From Nitrosomonas sp. PY1 (GTDB taxonomy: Bacteria; Pseudomonadota; Gammaproteobacteria; Burkholderiales; Nitrosomonadaceae), in NCBI RefSeq assembly GCF_022836435.1, contig NZ_BQXC01000001.1:438400-502399 (forward strand): DNA of 64,000 bases, given 5' to 3'. Every line of letters begins with the position of its first letter. Within the stretch, counting starts at the first letter, position 1. The position numbers and the translations under genes were made by a program. The notes below the pieces were generated by a model that saw only the letters and a program-made list of their open reading frames with translations, made no database searches and was not told the DNA's origin. Of the stretch, positions 28,934 to 37,722 are shown piece by piece.

Positions 28934-29253
28934 TAGTTGTGTTTTTATATCAAAATATAAAGCTTTGAAAGGTGTGCCCGAAAAAACAATTAGATTTTAG
29001 TTCTATCTAGTATCCATTTCGTTTTTTCATTGTTTTTGATAAACGAAAGCCTACTAAGTATTGCATCGGTTAGAAGCTATTAAATAACTTTTAAAGTGTT
29101 TGCATTTAGTAAAGATGCAACAATTCAACATCCTACTTTTCTTTATTGCCGTTATTTGTTGTCTTTGTTTGTAGCTTTGATATAGCGTACCTATACTAAA
29201 ATCGAGAATCTACAGGCTAGGTTTAGGTTTAGGTGTAAGGTTAAAATATAAAT
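28934..29253. other. Non-coding AT-rich gap
   Basis: About 320 bases without a supported gene. A short tandem run of TAGGTTTAGGTTTAGG lies near 29218-29235, just ahead of the secreted repeat protein. Nothing else stands out. Confidence 0.5.
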
Positions 29254-29772
29254 ATGTTTATGAAAATTTTAGGTTTAGCTTTGTTGCTGACTTTTAATAC
29301 CTTAAAGGCAGAGACTATACGTCTTCCAATTGAGTTTGGGCAGAGTAAGGCTTTAACATTTGATACCAATATTAAGAATGACGAAATAGGTTCTCAAATC
29401 AAATCACTAGGTGGTAGCTTTTCAAGTGCAGAAGGACATCGTGCCAATGCGGCAATTGGTCTATCGAAATCGGACGGGATATTAAATTATACGCACAAAA
29501 ATTCGAATAGAAGCATAACATTTGATACTAATATTTCAAGTGATCGGACGAGTGAGCGGACGATGCCTCAGATAAATTCGGTGGGTGGAGGCTTTACTGG
29601 CTCAAGCGGACATGGTGTCAGTGCAATACTTAATACAACAGGAAGCGGTGGAGCAATAAACTACACACATACCAATAATAGAACGAAATTAAAATTTACC
29701 AGCGGCGTAAATGTAACTAATGGTATTCATGGGGTAAATATTGGAGTCCAGCTACCTCTTGGTACTAAATAA
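29254..29772 (+). CDS. Secreted glycine-rich two-repeat protein, function unknown
   Basis: 172 residues. A signal peptide (MFMKILGLALLLTFNTLKA) should be cut after residue 19. The mature chain holds two homologous units and a shortened third: about residues 32-85, 86-143 and 144-172. Each begins with a (S/A)xTFDTNI-like strand and goes through (L/V)GGxF, GHxxxA and the end NYTH. The alternating small/polar pattern suggests beta structure. There are no cysteines. The GGG-F-GxS and A-rich strands recall glycine-rich attacin-type domains, but that is only a resemblance by eye. I cannot assign a family. It lies alone in the IS21-bounded segment. Confidence 0.7.
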   Translation: MFMKILGLALLLTFNTLKAETIRLPIEFGQSKALTFDTNIKNDEIGSQIKSLGGSFSSAEGHRANAAIGLSKSDGILNYTHKNSNRSITFDTNISSDRTSERTMPQINSVGGGFTGSSGHGVSAILNTTGSGGAINYTHTNNRTKLKFTSGVNVTNGIHGVNIGVQLPLGTK

Positions 29773-29845
29773 TTTAGACTATCCCATAGTAACTAACGTC
29801 GATAACCCAGTATTACATTATGCACAATGCTCATAGGAGTGGCGT

Positions 29846-30058
29846 CTAATTCAATTTCGTCAGCGCTTTGCCCAAGTGAGCAGCAATATGATCGGATTTG
29901 TCGCTTTTAATCTCGTATTGCGGGCGGTCCGTCGAGGCACGGTGCGTGTAGCCTTTATAATCAAAATCAGAAGTATGCACTTTTATGATTACTCCAGAAA
30001 CAATTCCCGCTTCGGAATTCCAACTTACGTGATCGCCAATCTTAAATTCTTTTGTCAT
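29846..30058 (-). CDS. DUF2945 (hypervirulence-associated TUDOR-like) protein
   Basis: A 70-residue protein that starts FKIGDHVSWNSEAGIVSGVI, goes through the HRASTDRPQYEIKSDKSDHIAAH core and ends near KALTKL. This is the DUF2945 pattern, a small Tudor/SH3-like barrel of unknown role found widely in bacteria and fungi. An AGGAG site is present upstream. It is three bases downstream of the DUF488 gene and so forms a two-gene operon with it. Confidence 0.85.
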   Translation of the reverse strand: MTKEFKIGDHVSWNSEAGIVSGVIIKVHTSDFDYKGYTHRASTDRPQYEIKSDKSDHIAAHLGKALTKLN

Positions 30059-30061
30059 TTT

Positions 30062-30619
30062 TTACTCCTCGTGAAAGCTAAGAAAATTTTCATTTGAATA
30101 GTAAACCCGCTTATTCTCAATACGCGCAGGTGACGTATATGGATGCTCCTCTGCCTTTCCGGTCCTCATAATGTGCATTACTTTCCAACCTTTCGCCTTC
30201 AGATAATCTGAAACCATTGATCGATGACATCGCCACCAAACTGCCTCAGCACACATGAATGCGGTTACTTTCTCCGAGCCGATCTCCTCAAGTTGTTTGA
30301 CTCCCTTTTCAAATTCCTGTGTTGCCATATAATCCGCGTAACCGCGAAACGACACATTCCGCCAGCGGTCGTTTATCGAATTTGGCTGCACTCGGCGACG
30401 TCCGCCAAGTGCTTCGATATGCCGATAACCTATGTTTGCTATCTTTAACGATGTTTCAAGATCACTCCGATCAAAATTTGGGTACTTTCGCGAGCTTGGA
30501 AAGCGACGAATGTCTACTATCATTTGGACACCAAAAGAATCTAACATTGCAATGAATTCATCGGTCGTATGAGTAGAGTGGCCGATCGTGTAGATCGTTC
30601 TAATCGAATCTTTATTCAC
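30062..30619 (-). CDS. DUF488 family protein
   Basis: 185 residues with the DUF488 hallmarks: TIYTIGHSTHTTDEFIAML at the amino end, VDIRRFPSSRKYPNF, YRHIEALGGRRR, and the Cys/His motif MCAEAVWWRCHRSMVSDYL near residue 135. The family is of unknown function; the conserved Cys-x-Glu and Cys-His-Arg suggest an enzyme or metal site. It leads a short operon with the DUF2945 gene, inside the IS21-bounded segment. Confidence 0.88.
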   Translation of the reverse strand: MNKDSIRTIYTIGHSTHTTDEFIAMLDSFGVQMIVDIRRFPSSRKYPNFDRSDLETSLKIANIGYRHIEALGGRRRVQPNSINDRWRNVSFRGYADYMATQEFEKGVKQLEEIGSEKVTAFMCAEAVWWRCHRSMVSDYLKAKGWKVMHIMRTGKAEEHPYTSPARIENKRVYYSNENFLSFHEE

Positions 30620-30750
30620 ACTTTACCTCTTATTTTCTTTTTATGATCGAATCGATCCATGTGACCGCTACTATAAGGTCTACTCCACGAAAGATTGAAT
30701 CAACGTTAGAGTCTTCATATTTGTAAATAAGCGCTAAGAAAACTATGGAT

Positions 30751-30950
30751 TGTCAATCGGCATTGAAAACTTTCCAGGTATCGGCGTTGAAAAGTTTCCA
30801 CCTGGTATATTTGGTTAATTGGTTTTTATACACTTTTTACGATGCTTGAATCGATAAGAATCATTTCCTGTTTCGATGATGTCACAATGATGGGTAATTC
30901 GGTTTAACAGAGCGGTGGTCATTTTTACATCGCCAATAACCAACTCAGTT
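30751..30950 (-). mobile_element. Inverted IS21 right-end fragment with 3' end of istB
   Basis: Read on the minus strand this is a near copy of the end of the IS21 element at 27910-28084: the last ~35 codons of istB ([20 protein letters not shown]), the stop, the same terminal repeats and the same TGACA end, which on the plus strand is TGTCAATCGG at 30751. A handful of base changes distinguish it from the first copy. Upstream istB and istA are absent. It faces the first copy, so the two right ends bound 28085-30750. Confidence 0.85.
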
Positions 30951-31143
30951 CGGTCCACTTATCCACAGATGCGTAGTATCCTGCGCTCTATTCCTCCCTG
31001 GTCAATTTTCAATCGTTAGGGGTGGTCAGTTTTCTGGGAATAGATTGGATTCCTGGAAATCCTATTGGATCTGAGTTGGTTTTCCAATGAGGATTGGCTG
31101 TATGAAAACGTTTCACTCAGTGATTGGTTTGGTATTGAAGGTT
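30951..31143. other. Non-coding junction with a further IS21-like end trace
   Basis: No gene. Near 31000-31040 two spaced copies of GGTCA(A/G)TTTTC occur (CTGGTCAATTTTCAATCG and GGTGGTCAGTTTTC). This resembles the multiple repeats at IS21 ends and may be the scar of another element. Weak evidence. Confidence 0.35.
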
Positions 31144-32418
31144 TCAATGAATCTTTTTCTCACCAATCAGGTGCAATGAATCTTGTTTGCTTTGATTCAG
31201 TAAATGCCATTTTCGAATCAACGCCATGGTAATCGATACAAATAATCCAAAAGCAACAATCACTGCATAAATGTGTATATCCAGCCATACTAGTAAGGCA
31301 TAACAAGATAACATGGCAAGGATGCTTAAATTCTCATTAAAGTTTTGTACCGCAATCGAGTGCCCGGCTCCCATCAAAATATGTCCGCGGTGTTGCAACA
31401 ATGCGTTCATCGGCACTACAAAGAAGCCGGCTAATCCACCGATAATCACTAATAGGACAATGGCAATCCACAAATTCTTCACCAAGATCATGGCCATTAC
31501 TACAATACCCATGGCAATTCCGAGTGGTATGACTTTAACCGATTGCCGCAACGAAACCCAACGAGCCGCGAGCACGGCTCCTACTGCGATTCCCAATGCT
31601 ACAACCCCTTGTAATTGCGCCGCTTGGTTCAAGGGATAATTGAGCGCGATTTCTGCCCACTTCAACACGATAAACTGCAAGGTTGCTCCAGCACCCCAGA
31701 ATAGCGTCGTTACCGCCAAAGAAATTTGCCCCAATTTATCGGACCATAGCAATTTTAAACAATGGCCAAATTCTTTCACTAGAAACAAAGGATTTTTATT
31801 GGGAATGATATGATCGACGCCAGTATTAGGAATATACAAATTAAAAGTCGCTGCGATGGCATAAATAACAGCCACGATCAAAATACTGCTTTCAAGAAAA
31901 TTATCAATACCGGTATCGATCAGTGGAAAATCAAAACTTAGCAGAATATTGGCAATGCTGGGCGTAATTAAAATACCTCCTAATACAGTTCCAAGAACGA
32001 TAGAAGCAACTGTTAGCCCTTCGATCCAACCGTTTGCAATCACGAGCTTCTCGGCTGGTAATAATTCTGTAAGAATGCCATACTTGGCCGGTGAATATGC
32101 TGCAGCGCCTAATCCGACAACGGCATAGGCTGCCAGTGCGGAATATTGATGCGCGGCTATGAATAACAAACCGCATCCCGTGATTTTGATGGTATTGCTA
32201 ATAAACATGACGCGGCCTTTTGGCATGGAATCAGCGAACGAGCCAACGAAGGGAGCCAAGACTACATAGAACAACACAAAAACAAACTTCAAAATGGGAG
32301 TTAAATAAGCCGGTGCATGTAAATCGATCAATAATGCGATGGCTATGACTAAAAGCGCATTATCCGCCAATGACGAAAAAAATTGCGCCGCCATAATTGT
32401 GTAAAAACCGCGTTCCAA
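31144..32418 (-). CDS. lplT: Lysophospholipid transporter LplT
   Basis: Major-facilitator protein that flips lysophospholipids inward for re-acylation. 424 residues and about twelve hydrophobic segments. The amino end MERGFYTIMAAQFFSSLADNALL is diagnostic. The start is TTG at 32418; an ATG eight codons on would drop a conserved segment. The acyltransferase partner (aas) is not fused or adjacent. Divergent from alr, a known betaproteobacterial pairing. Confidence 0.92.
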   Translation of the reverse strand: MERGFYTIMAAQFFSSLADNALLVIAIALLIDLHAPAYLTPILKFVFVLFYVVLAPFVGSFADSMPKGRVMFISNTIKITGCGLLFIAAHQYSALAAYAVVGLGAAAYSPAKYGILTELLPAEKLVIANGWIEGLTVASIVLGTVLGGILITPSIANILLSFDFPLIDTGIDNFLESSILIVAVIYAIAATFNLYIPNTGVDHIIPNKNPLFLVKEFGHCLKLLWSDKLGQISLAVTTLFWGAGATLQFIVLKWAEIALNYPLNQAAQLQGVVALGIAVGAVLAARWVSLRQSVKVIPLGIAMGIVVMAMILVKNLWIAIVLLVIIGGLAGFFVVPMNALLQHRGHILMGAGHSIAVQNFNENLSILAMLSCYALLVWLDIHIYAVIVAFGLFVSITMALIRKWHLLNQSKQDSLHLIGEKKIH

Positions 32419-32624
32419 GTGAGTTCCTATTATTTTTAAAATGAATTATCAATGACTACGGGTGTTTTTGTTATTTTATCCAGTAGTATTCAACGGCAGA
32501 TATGTAGGCATTCCTATTTTGCAATGGAAAATAAATAATCAAGGTTATTTTGAATAGAATAATTTAGTTTATGATTGATCGCGAATAATACACCTACTCC
32601 AACTTACTTTCTTCACAAAATTTA

Positions 32625-33701
32625 ATGTCGCGCCCTATTCGAGCTTCGATTCATTTGCCCGCTTTAACGCATAATTTATCCATAGTGCGTAACTATGCTC
32701 CAAATTCGCGCATCATGGCTGTCATTAAAGCGGATGCCTATGGACATGGATTGCTTCCTGCCGCCCAGGCGTTAAGGGCTGCCGATGGGTTCGCATTATT
32801 AGAATTGGACGCAGCTATAGCACTACGAGAAGCTGGCTTTAAACAACCTATTTTGTTATTGGAAGGTTTCTTTTCGACGAGAGAATTGCAGTTATTTCAT
32901 CAATTTCAGTTGAATGCGGTTATTCATCACGAAGAACAAATCAACATGCTGTTAGCTTCAAAGTTTCATAACCTCGGTCTATTCATGAAAATTAATACAG
33001 GAATGAATCGCTTGGGATTAAGGCCCGAGCAATACTTACTGGGGATTAAAAAGCTGCAGGAAAATAACTATGCCAACAATGTGACACTGATGACGCATTT
33101 TGCATGTGCTGACGATTCCGGACAAAAAGAAAGTGTTGCCGCGCAAATTAATTGTTTTAAAACAATTACACAGCAATACGACTATCCAGTTTCGTTAGCG
33201 AATTCTGCTGCAATTATTCGTTATCCAGAAACGCATGGTGACTGGGTTCGTCCTGGTATTTTGCTATATGGCGCATCACCATTTGCCGATCAAACAGCGA
33301 ATGATCTTAAACTCCAATCAGCGATGACTTTATCGAGTAAAATCATCGCAATTCATGATTTAAGAGCGGGTGATAGGGTGGGCTATGGCGGCTCTTTCCA
33401 TGCTTCACGTGCTATGCGGATCGGTATTGTTGCATGCGGTTACGCTGATGGTTATCCACGCCATGCACCTACAGGAACGCCTGTATTAGTCAATGATCAA
33501 CCGAGCCGACTGCTAGGGCGAGTTTCAATGGATATGTTAACAGTGGATTTAACGCATATTCCAGATGTCGGGATTAATAGTCCGGTGATTCTTTGGGGAA
33601 GCGGGGTATCGGTAGATGAGGTAGCCAATCGTTCCAATACAATCAGCTATGAATTGTTGAGCGCACTTGCGCCACGAGTAGAAAGAACTGCTGCAATATA
33701 A
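32625..33701 (+). CDS. alr: Alanine racemase
   Basis: PLP enzyme that makes D-alanine for peptidoglycan. PLP-lysine motif AVIKADAYGHG at about residues 32-42; the catalytic Tyr lies in VGYGGSFHAS (about residue 253-262); LGRVSMDMLTVD is also typical. 358 residues, full length. The ~200 bases upstream separate it from divergent lplT and should hold both promoters. Confidence 0.96.
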   Translation: MSRPIRASIHLPALTHNLSIVRNYAPNSRIMAVIKADAYGHGLLPAAQALRAADGFALLELDAAIALREAGFKQPILLLEGFFSTRELQLFHQFQLNAVIHHEEQINMLLASKFHNLGLFMKINTGMNRLGLRPEQYLLGIKKLQENNYANNVTLMTHFACADDSGQKESVAAQINCFKTITQQYDYPVSLANSAAIIRYPETHGDWVRPGILLYGASPFADQTANDLKLQSAMTLSSKIIAIHDLRAGDRVGYGGSFHASRAMRIGIVACGYADGYPRHAPTGTPVLVNDQPSRLLGRVSMDMLTVDLTHIPDVGINSPVILWGSGVSVDEVANRSNTISYELLSALAPRVERTAAI

Positions 33702-33754
33702 AACTAATTGCGAAGTCGATTATCGTTCTTATCCACTCGTGATGAAACCAAAAC

Positions 33755-34540
33755 TTATTCTACCTTGGCTTTGCTGCGTAAATCTTGTACAACTGTTCCG
33801 AATTCACGCTGTAGCACACGTTGTTGTATATTTTGTTTAACCTCTTCAAAGGGTGGGACTGTCATTGGGCGTGTGTCCATCAGTTGAATGACATGCCAGC
33901 CAAAGGAGGTTTGCACTGGCTGATCGGTTAAACCACCTTTCGATAATCTTACCAACGCTTCGGAGAAAGGTCTGACATAAGCTGCCGGTGGGCTCCAGTT
34001 AAGCTCGCCGCCGTTACCTTTACTGCCTTCGTCTAGCGATTTTTCTTCAGCGATTTTCGCAAAATTGCCGCCTTTTTTTAGACTTGCAATGACCTCTTTT
34101 GCCGTGTTTTCATTTTCAACCAGAATATGTCTTGCGCGATACTCTTTATCGCCCATCTGCACTTTAAGCATGTCGTACTCTTTGCGCAGCGTTTCGTCGC
34201 TTACGTTATTATGCTTAATATAATCTGCTTGAAAGGCTCTAACTAAAACCGCTTGACGTGCGATCTCCATTTGTGCAACCACCTCAGGATCTTTATCCAG
34301 CTTTTTTTTGAGTGCCTCTTGAGCAATGATTTCTTCGGCGATCAAATTCTCGCGCAGTGCTTTACGCATCTCAGGGCCATCGGTTTGTCCTTGAGCAACG
34401 GCTGCTTTCACCATCAAATCAAGACGAGATTGCGGAATTACAACACCATTGACTTTAGCTACTGATTGAGCTTGTACCGATATCACAACACAGCACAGAA
34501 TACTACCAAGAACTATTTGCGAAAATTTCGTCACGCGCAT
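33755..34540 (-). CDS. Periplasmic PpiC-type peptidyl-prolyl isomerase
   Basis: Parvulin foldase exported to the periplasm. Signal peptide ends near residue 24 (VISVQAQS). A SurA/PrsA-like helical amino domain runs to about 130, followed by the parvulin domain YRARHILVENENTAKEVIASL through FGWHVIQLMDTR. 261 residues. First of a minus-strand block read from yciB/yciI? No: it is the most downstream gene and is 160 bases from yciI, so it likely has its own promoter. Confidence 0.88.
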   Translation of the reverse strand: MRVTKFSQIVLGSILCCVVISVQAQSVAKVNGVVIPQSRLDLMVKAAVAQGQTDGPEMRKALRENLIAEEIIAQEALKKKLDKDPEVVAQMEIARQAVLVRAFQADYIKHNNVSDETLRKEYDMLKVQMGDKEYRARHILVENENTAKEVIASLKKGGNFAKIAEEKSLDEGSKGNGGELNWSPPAAYVRPFSEALVRLSKGGLTDQPVQTSFGWHVIQLMDTRPMTVPPFEEVKQNIQQRVLQREFGTVVQDLRSKAKVE

Positions 34541-34699
34541 GGAATTTCCTTTTTTTGAGATTGAGATAAATTTATATTCATTTGAATATATTCACGTGCA
34601 AAAGTATACGCTTTAACTGATTGAACGTGAATCTTTATGGTATGGATTTGAGATACTATTACATTAAAGACACCAAAGGTTCATGAAGGGTATTCGATT

Positions 34700-35002
34700 T
34701 CATGCAGGAAATACCTTTTTGAACGGTTTTACAGTAACTTTTGCATAAACACCCGCATTAATGTAAGGATCTGCTTCCGCCCATGTCTTTGCTGCTTGTA
34801 AAGATTCAAACTCTGCTACGATCAAACTACCTGAAAATCCGGCTGGTCCAGGGTCTATACTATCTATGGCTGGATGTGGTCCTGCCAAAATTAATCGTCC
34901 TTCTTCCTGCAGTAATTTCAGTCTTCCCAGGTGTTCTGAACGAACAGCCATTCTCTTTTCTAGGCTGTTTGGAACATCTTCCCCACTGATTGCATATAAC
35001 AT
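34700..35002 (-). CDS. YciI-like protein
   Basis: 100-residue YciI/DGPF-like ferredoxin-fold protein. Typical features are the early [24 protein letters not shown] and the late [22 protein letters not shown] with the conserved His and Asp. Substrate unknown. It follows yciB by two bases; yciB-yciI linkage is frequent in proteobacteria and supports both calls. Confidence 0.9.
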   Translation of the reverse strand: MLYAISGEDVPNSLEKRMAVRSEHLGRLKLLQEEGRLILAGPHPAIDSIDPGPAGFSGSLIVAEFESLQAAKTWAEADPYINAGVYAKVTVKPFKKVFPA

Positions 35003-35004
35003 TA

Positions 35005-35607
35005 CTATTTTTCACCTTTTTCACTGATATTTTTTTCAGAGCTATAAACTTCCTGAGATCCAATCGTTAATTCAGTTGAGTTTTCTTTTAAATGTTTACT
35101 TAGCATCAAAACTTGACCGGCTATAAAAACTAGCATAAGCCCGGTAGATCCAAACAATTTAAATGTTACCCATGTATCAATAGGAAAATTGAATGCTACA
35201 TACAGGTTTATCAAACCCATTGTAATGAAAAAAATGACCCAACTCGTGTTCAATTTCGCCCAAATCGGAAGTGGTAATGTCATTTGTTTTTCCATCGTTG
35301 CCTGAATCAAATTCTTTTTAAATACGATATCGGAAACCAACAAAGCAATCGCGAAAAACCAATATAATATGGTCGGTTTCCACTTAATAAATGTTTCGTC
35401 TTGGAATGCCAATGTAGCACCACCAAAAACAATGATAATCATTAGATTGATCCACATCATTTTATCAATTTGGTGGTGTCGTAACCAAACCCAAATTATT
35501 TGTAAGATTGAGGCAACAATTGCTACAGCGGTTGCAACAAAAATATCGTAAAGTTTAAATGCTACAAAAAATAAAATGATTGGGAAAAGATCAAAAAGAA
35601 ATTTCAT
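35005..35607 (-). CDS. yciB: Inner-membrane septation protein A (YciB/IspZ)
   Basis: A 200-residue membrane protein with five to six hydrophobic segments. It opens [30 protein letters not shown] and has [24 protein letters not shown], both diagnostic of YciB, a cell-envelope/septation factor. The carboxyl tail (about 20 residues, Ser/Glu/Lys-rich) is longer than in E. coli. Leads the yciB-yciI pair. Confidence 0.93.
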   Translation of the reverse strand: MKFLFDLFPIILFFVAFKLYDIFVATAVAIVASILQIIWVWLRHHQIDKMMWINLMIIIVFGGATLAFQDETFIKWKPTILYWFFAIALLVSDIVFKKNLIQATMEKQMTLPLPIWAKLNTSWVIFFITMGLINLYVAFNFPIDTWVTFKLFGSTGLMLVFIAGQVLMLSKHLKENSTELTIGSQEVYSSEKNISEKGEK

Positions 35608-35656
35608 ACTAGAAGATTGGTAGAGCGTACTCGCCGAAAAATTTAACTTAACGAAG

Positions 35657-36811
35657 CTAACTCAATACCGCAGGTAAGCGAGGTGTAAGCGCGCTTTTCT
35701 CAGTTGTAGCAGTTCCGAGTAATGCAAATCCCAACAATTCGTCCATCTCGCTAATAAAGAGCGCTCTAACGCCATTCTCGCTGACTTCAATATGCCATTC
35801 ACCAGATCTATCAGGATCAGGCGGCCAAATAACTGTTGCACAAGATGGCGTTTTTACGTGTATCGGCATGGCAGGATAACAAACAGGTGTCGGATTTCCT
35901 GATAATGTCGCCGACAATGCTCTTGCTGCGTGTGTGATCGGCATAACAAACGGTAAGAATTTACCTGCAACTTCTGCGCAATCACCTAAGGCATAGATAT
36001 TGTCTATTTTTGTTTGTAATAAACGATTCACGACAATACCACGATTAACAGGAAGTCCGGCTGCTTCGGCTAGCTGTGTCTGTGCTTTCAACCCAATGGC
36101 AGATAATACTAAATCTGATTCAATTTCTTCTCCATTTTCTAATGTTACTCGAATTGTCTGTTCAATTTGATCTACGGAAAGAACGCAAGTATCTAAATGA
36201 AATATTACACCAGCTGCTTCTAATTTGTGCCGAAAGAAGGCGCCTGCTTTGGGGGGCAGTAACCTACCGAGTGGCTCTAAACTGATATCGATGACATGAA
36301 CACGATAACCAGCAGTAACTAAATCATTTGCAAATTCGCAACCAATCAATCCGGCACCAATGATGCATACACATTTCTTTCCTGATAAAGCGGTATGGAA
36401 AACTTGATATTCATCCAGATTATTGACGGTATAAATTTTTCCAACCGCGTTACCTTGCATTGGCAGACGAATTTGATCAGCACCAATTGCCAATACTAAT
36501 TGACTATAAGAAACCTCTTCTTCGTTAGTTAATTGAATAACATTTCGAGTAGTATCAATCGACACTACCCTGTGATTAGGACGGATATCAATCTTGAGTT
36601 GCGAACGCATTTGTTCAGCATTCCCGTTCAGTAATGATGCCGGATCCTTACCTGTTGACAATGCATTCGATAACATAGGTTTAGAATAGAAACCGCAACG
36701 ATCTGCCGCCAGCATAGTTATGGGGATAGTTGCATTTAGTTTACGCAGCTCCCGAGCTGTAGCGTACCCGGCTAACCCACTTCCTACAATGACTACAGGA
36801 GTATTGTTCAC
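35657..36811 (-). CDS. NAD(P)H/FAD oxidoreductase, rubredoxin-reductase type
   Basis: 384-residue flavoprotein of the pyridine nucleotide-disulfide oxidoreductase fold without the redox cysteines. FAD motif [18 protein letters not shown] at the amino end, NAD motif [16 protein letters not shown] near residue 148, and second FAD motif [13 protein letters not shown] near 270. The order and short carboxyl domain fit rubredoxin/flavorubredoxin reductases (AlkT, NorW type). A rubredoxin gene is not seen beside it. It lies between yciB and mlaA with short gaps. Confidence 0.85.
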   Translation of the reverse strand: MNNTPVVIVGSGLAGYATARELRKLNATIPITMLAADRCGFYSKPMLSNALSTGKDPASLLNGNAEQMRSQLKIDIRPNHRVVSIDTTRNVIQLTNEEEVSYSQLVLAIGADQIRLPMQGNAVGKIYTVNNLDEYQVFHTALSGKKCVCIIGAGLIGCEFANDLVTAGYRVHVIDISLEPLGRLLPPKAGAFFRHKLEAAGVIFHLDTCVLSVDQIEQTIRVTLENGEEIESDLVLSAIGLKAQTQLAEAAGLPVNRGIVVNRLLQTKIDNIYALGDCAEVAGKFLPFVMPITHAARALSATLSGNPTPVCYPAMPIHVKTPSCATVIWPPDPDRSGEWHIEVSENGVRALFISEMDELLGFALLGTATTEKSALTPRLPAVLS

Positions 36812-36835
36812 AGATCAAGACAAATCATAGAAAGA

Positions 36836-37621
36836 TTATTGAAAACGATTCCAATGCATTTCATCGACAACATCTTTATTGTTAACTAAGCTTTCTCTTC
36901 GTTGCATATAGGCATCCCGCATAAATTCATAGGGATCTAAAGCAGCTTCATCGATAGTTTTCTTTGTGTCTAGCATTTGTGCACGTATACCGATAGTGCG
37001 TGCTGCAGCAATTGGCATACGTACGGAAGCCTTATTAATATAGTCGACGTGATGCAAAAATACATTGGTAACGCCTTGAGTGACTGGATCGAAAAGAAGA
37101 GTATCAACTGCTAATCCGAAGCCATCACGTAACGAGCTTGGTCCTAAAAATGGCAATACCAAATAAGGGCCATGTCCAACACCATAATGACCAAGTGTTT
37201 GACCAAAGTCTTCATTTCGTTTATTTAGATTAACATCGCTTGCTGCAGTAATATCACTGGCTATATCGATTAATCCGAACAGGCCAAAAGTAGTATTCAC
37301 AAAAATCCGAGCACCTGTTGCCGCAGCACTTTGATAATTGAGTTGCAGGATTGAATTCGTTAACACAACCACATCATTCAAGTTAGAGAAGAAATTGCTT
37401 GCCAACATTTCGATGGGGTCAGGCACTATCCACCGGTAACCTCGCGCAGCCGGTTCAAAAACGTGCTTGTCAAATTTTTCATTAAAATTAAAAATAGCAC
37501 GATTCATAGATTCATAAGGATCTCCCGGGTCTGCTGGTGGCGTTTTTGTTGAAGCGCATCCAATTAGAAGAAGACTTGCGGTGATCAGAATCACTGCTCT
37601 GAAATGTGTGTGGATAGTCAT
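36836..37621 (-). CDS. mlaA: Outer-membrane lipoprotein MlaA (VacJ)
   Basis: Removes misplaced phospholipids from the outer leaflet of the outer membrane and hands them to MlaC. From the ATG at 37621 there is a lipoprotein signal with lipobox LIGC, then the VacJ core DPYESMNRAIFNFNEKFDKH and GHGPYLVLPFLGPSSLRDGFG. 261 residues. An in-frame ATG at 37666 would put 15 extra residues before the signal peptide and is less likely. Its carrier mlaC is 18 kb away at 18316. Confidence 0.93.
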   Translation of the reverse strand: MTIHTHFRAVILITASLLLIGCASTKTPPADPGDPYESMNRAIFNFNEKFDKHVFEPAARGYRWIVPDPIEMLASNFFSNLNDVVVLTNSILQLNYQSAAATGARIFVNTTFGLFGLIDIASDITAASDVNLNKRNEDFGQTLGHYGVGHGPYLVLPFLGPSSLRDGFGLAVDTLLFDPVTQGVTNVFLHHVDYINKASVRMPIAAARTIGIRAQMLDTKKTIDEAALDPYEFMRDAYMQRRESLVNNKDVVDEMHWNRFQ

Positions 37622-37722
37622 ATTTGATTTCTTGATTTTGGTTAAAATTCCGAGCGATCTTGCCATATTTGTGCGATTGGTTCAATAATTTCTGTTACAT
37701 AAACGATGATAACAAGCATTTA

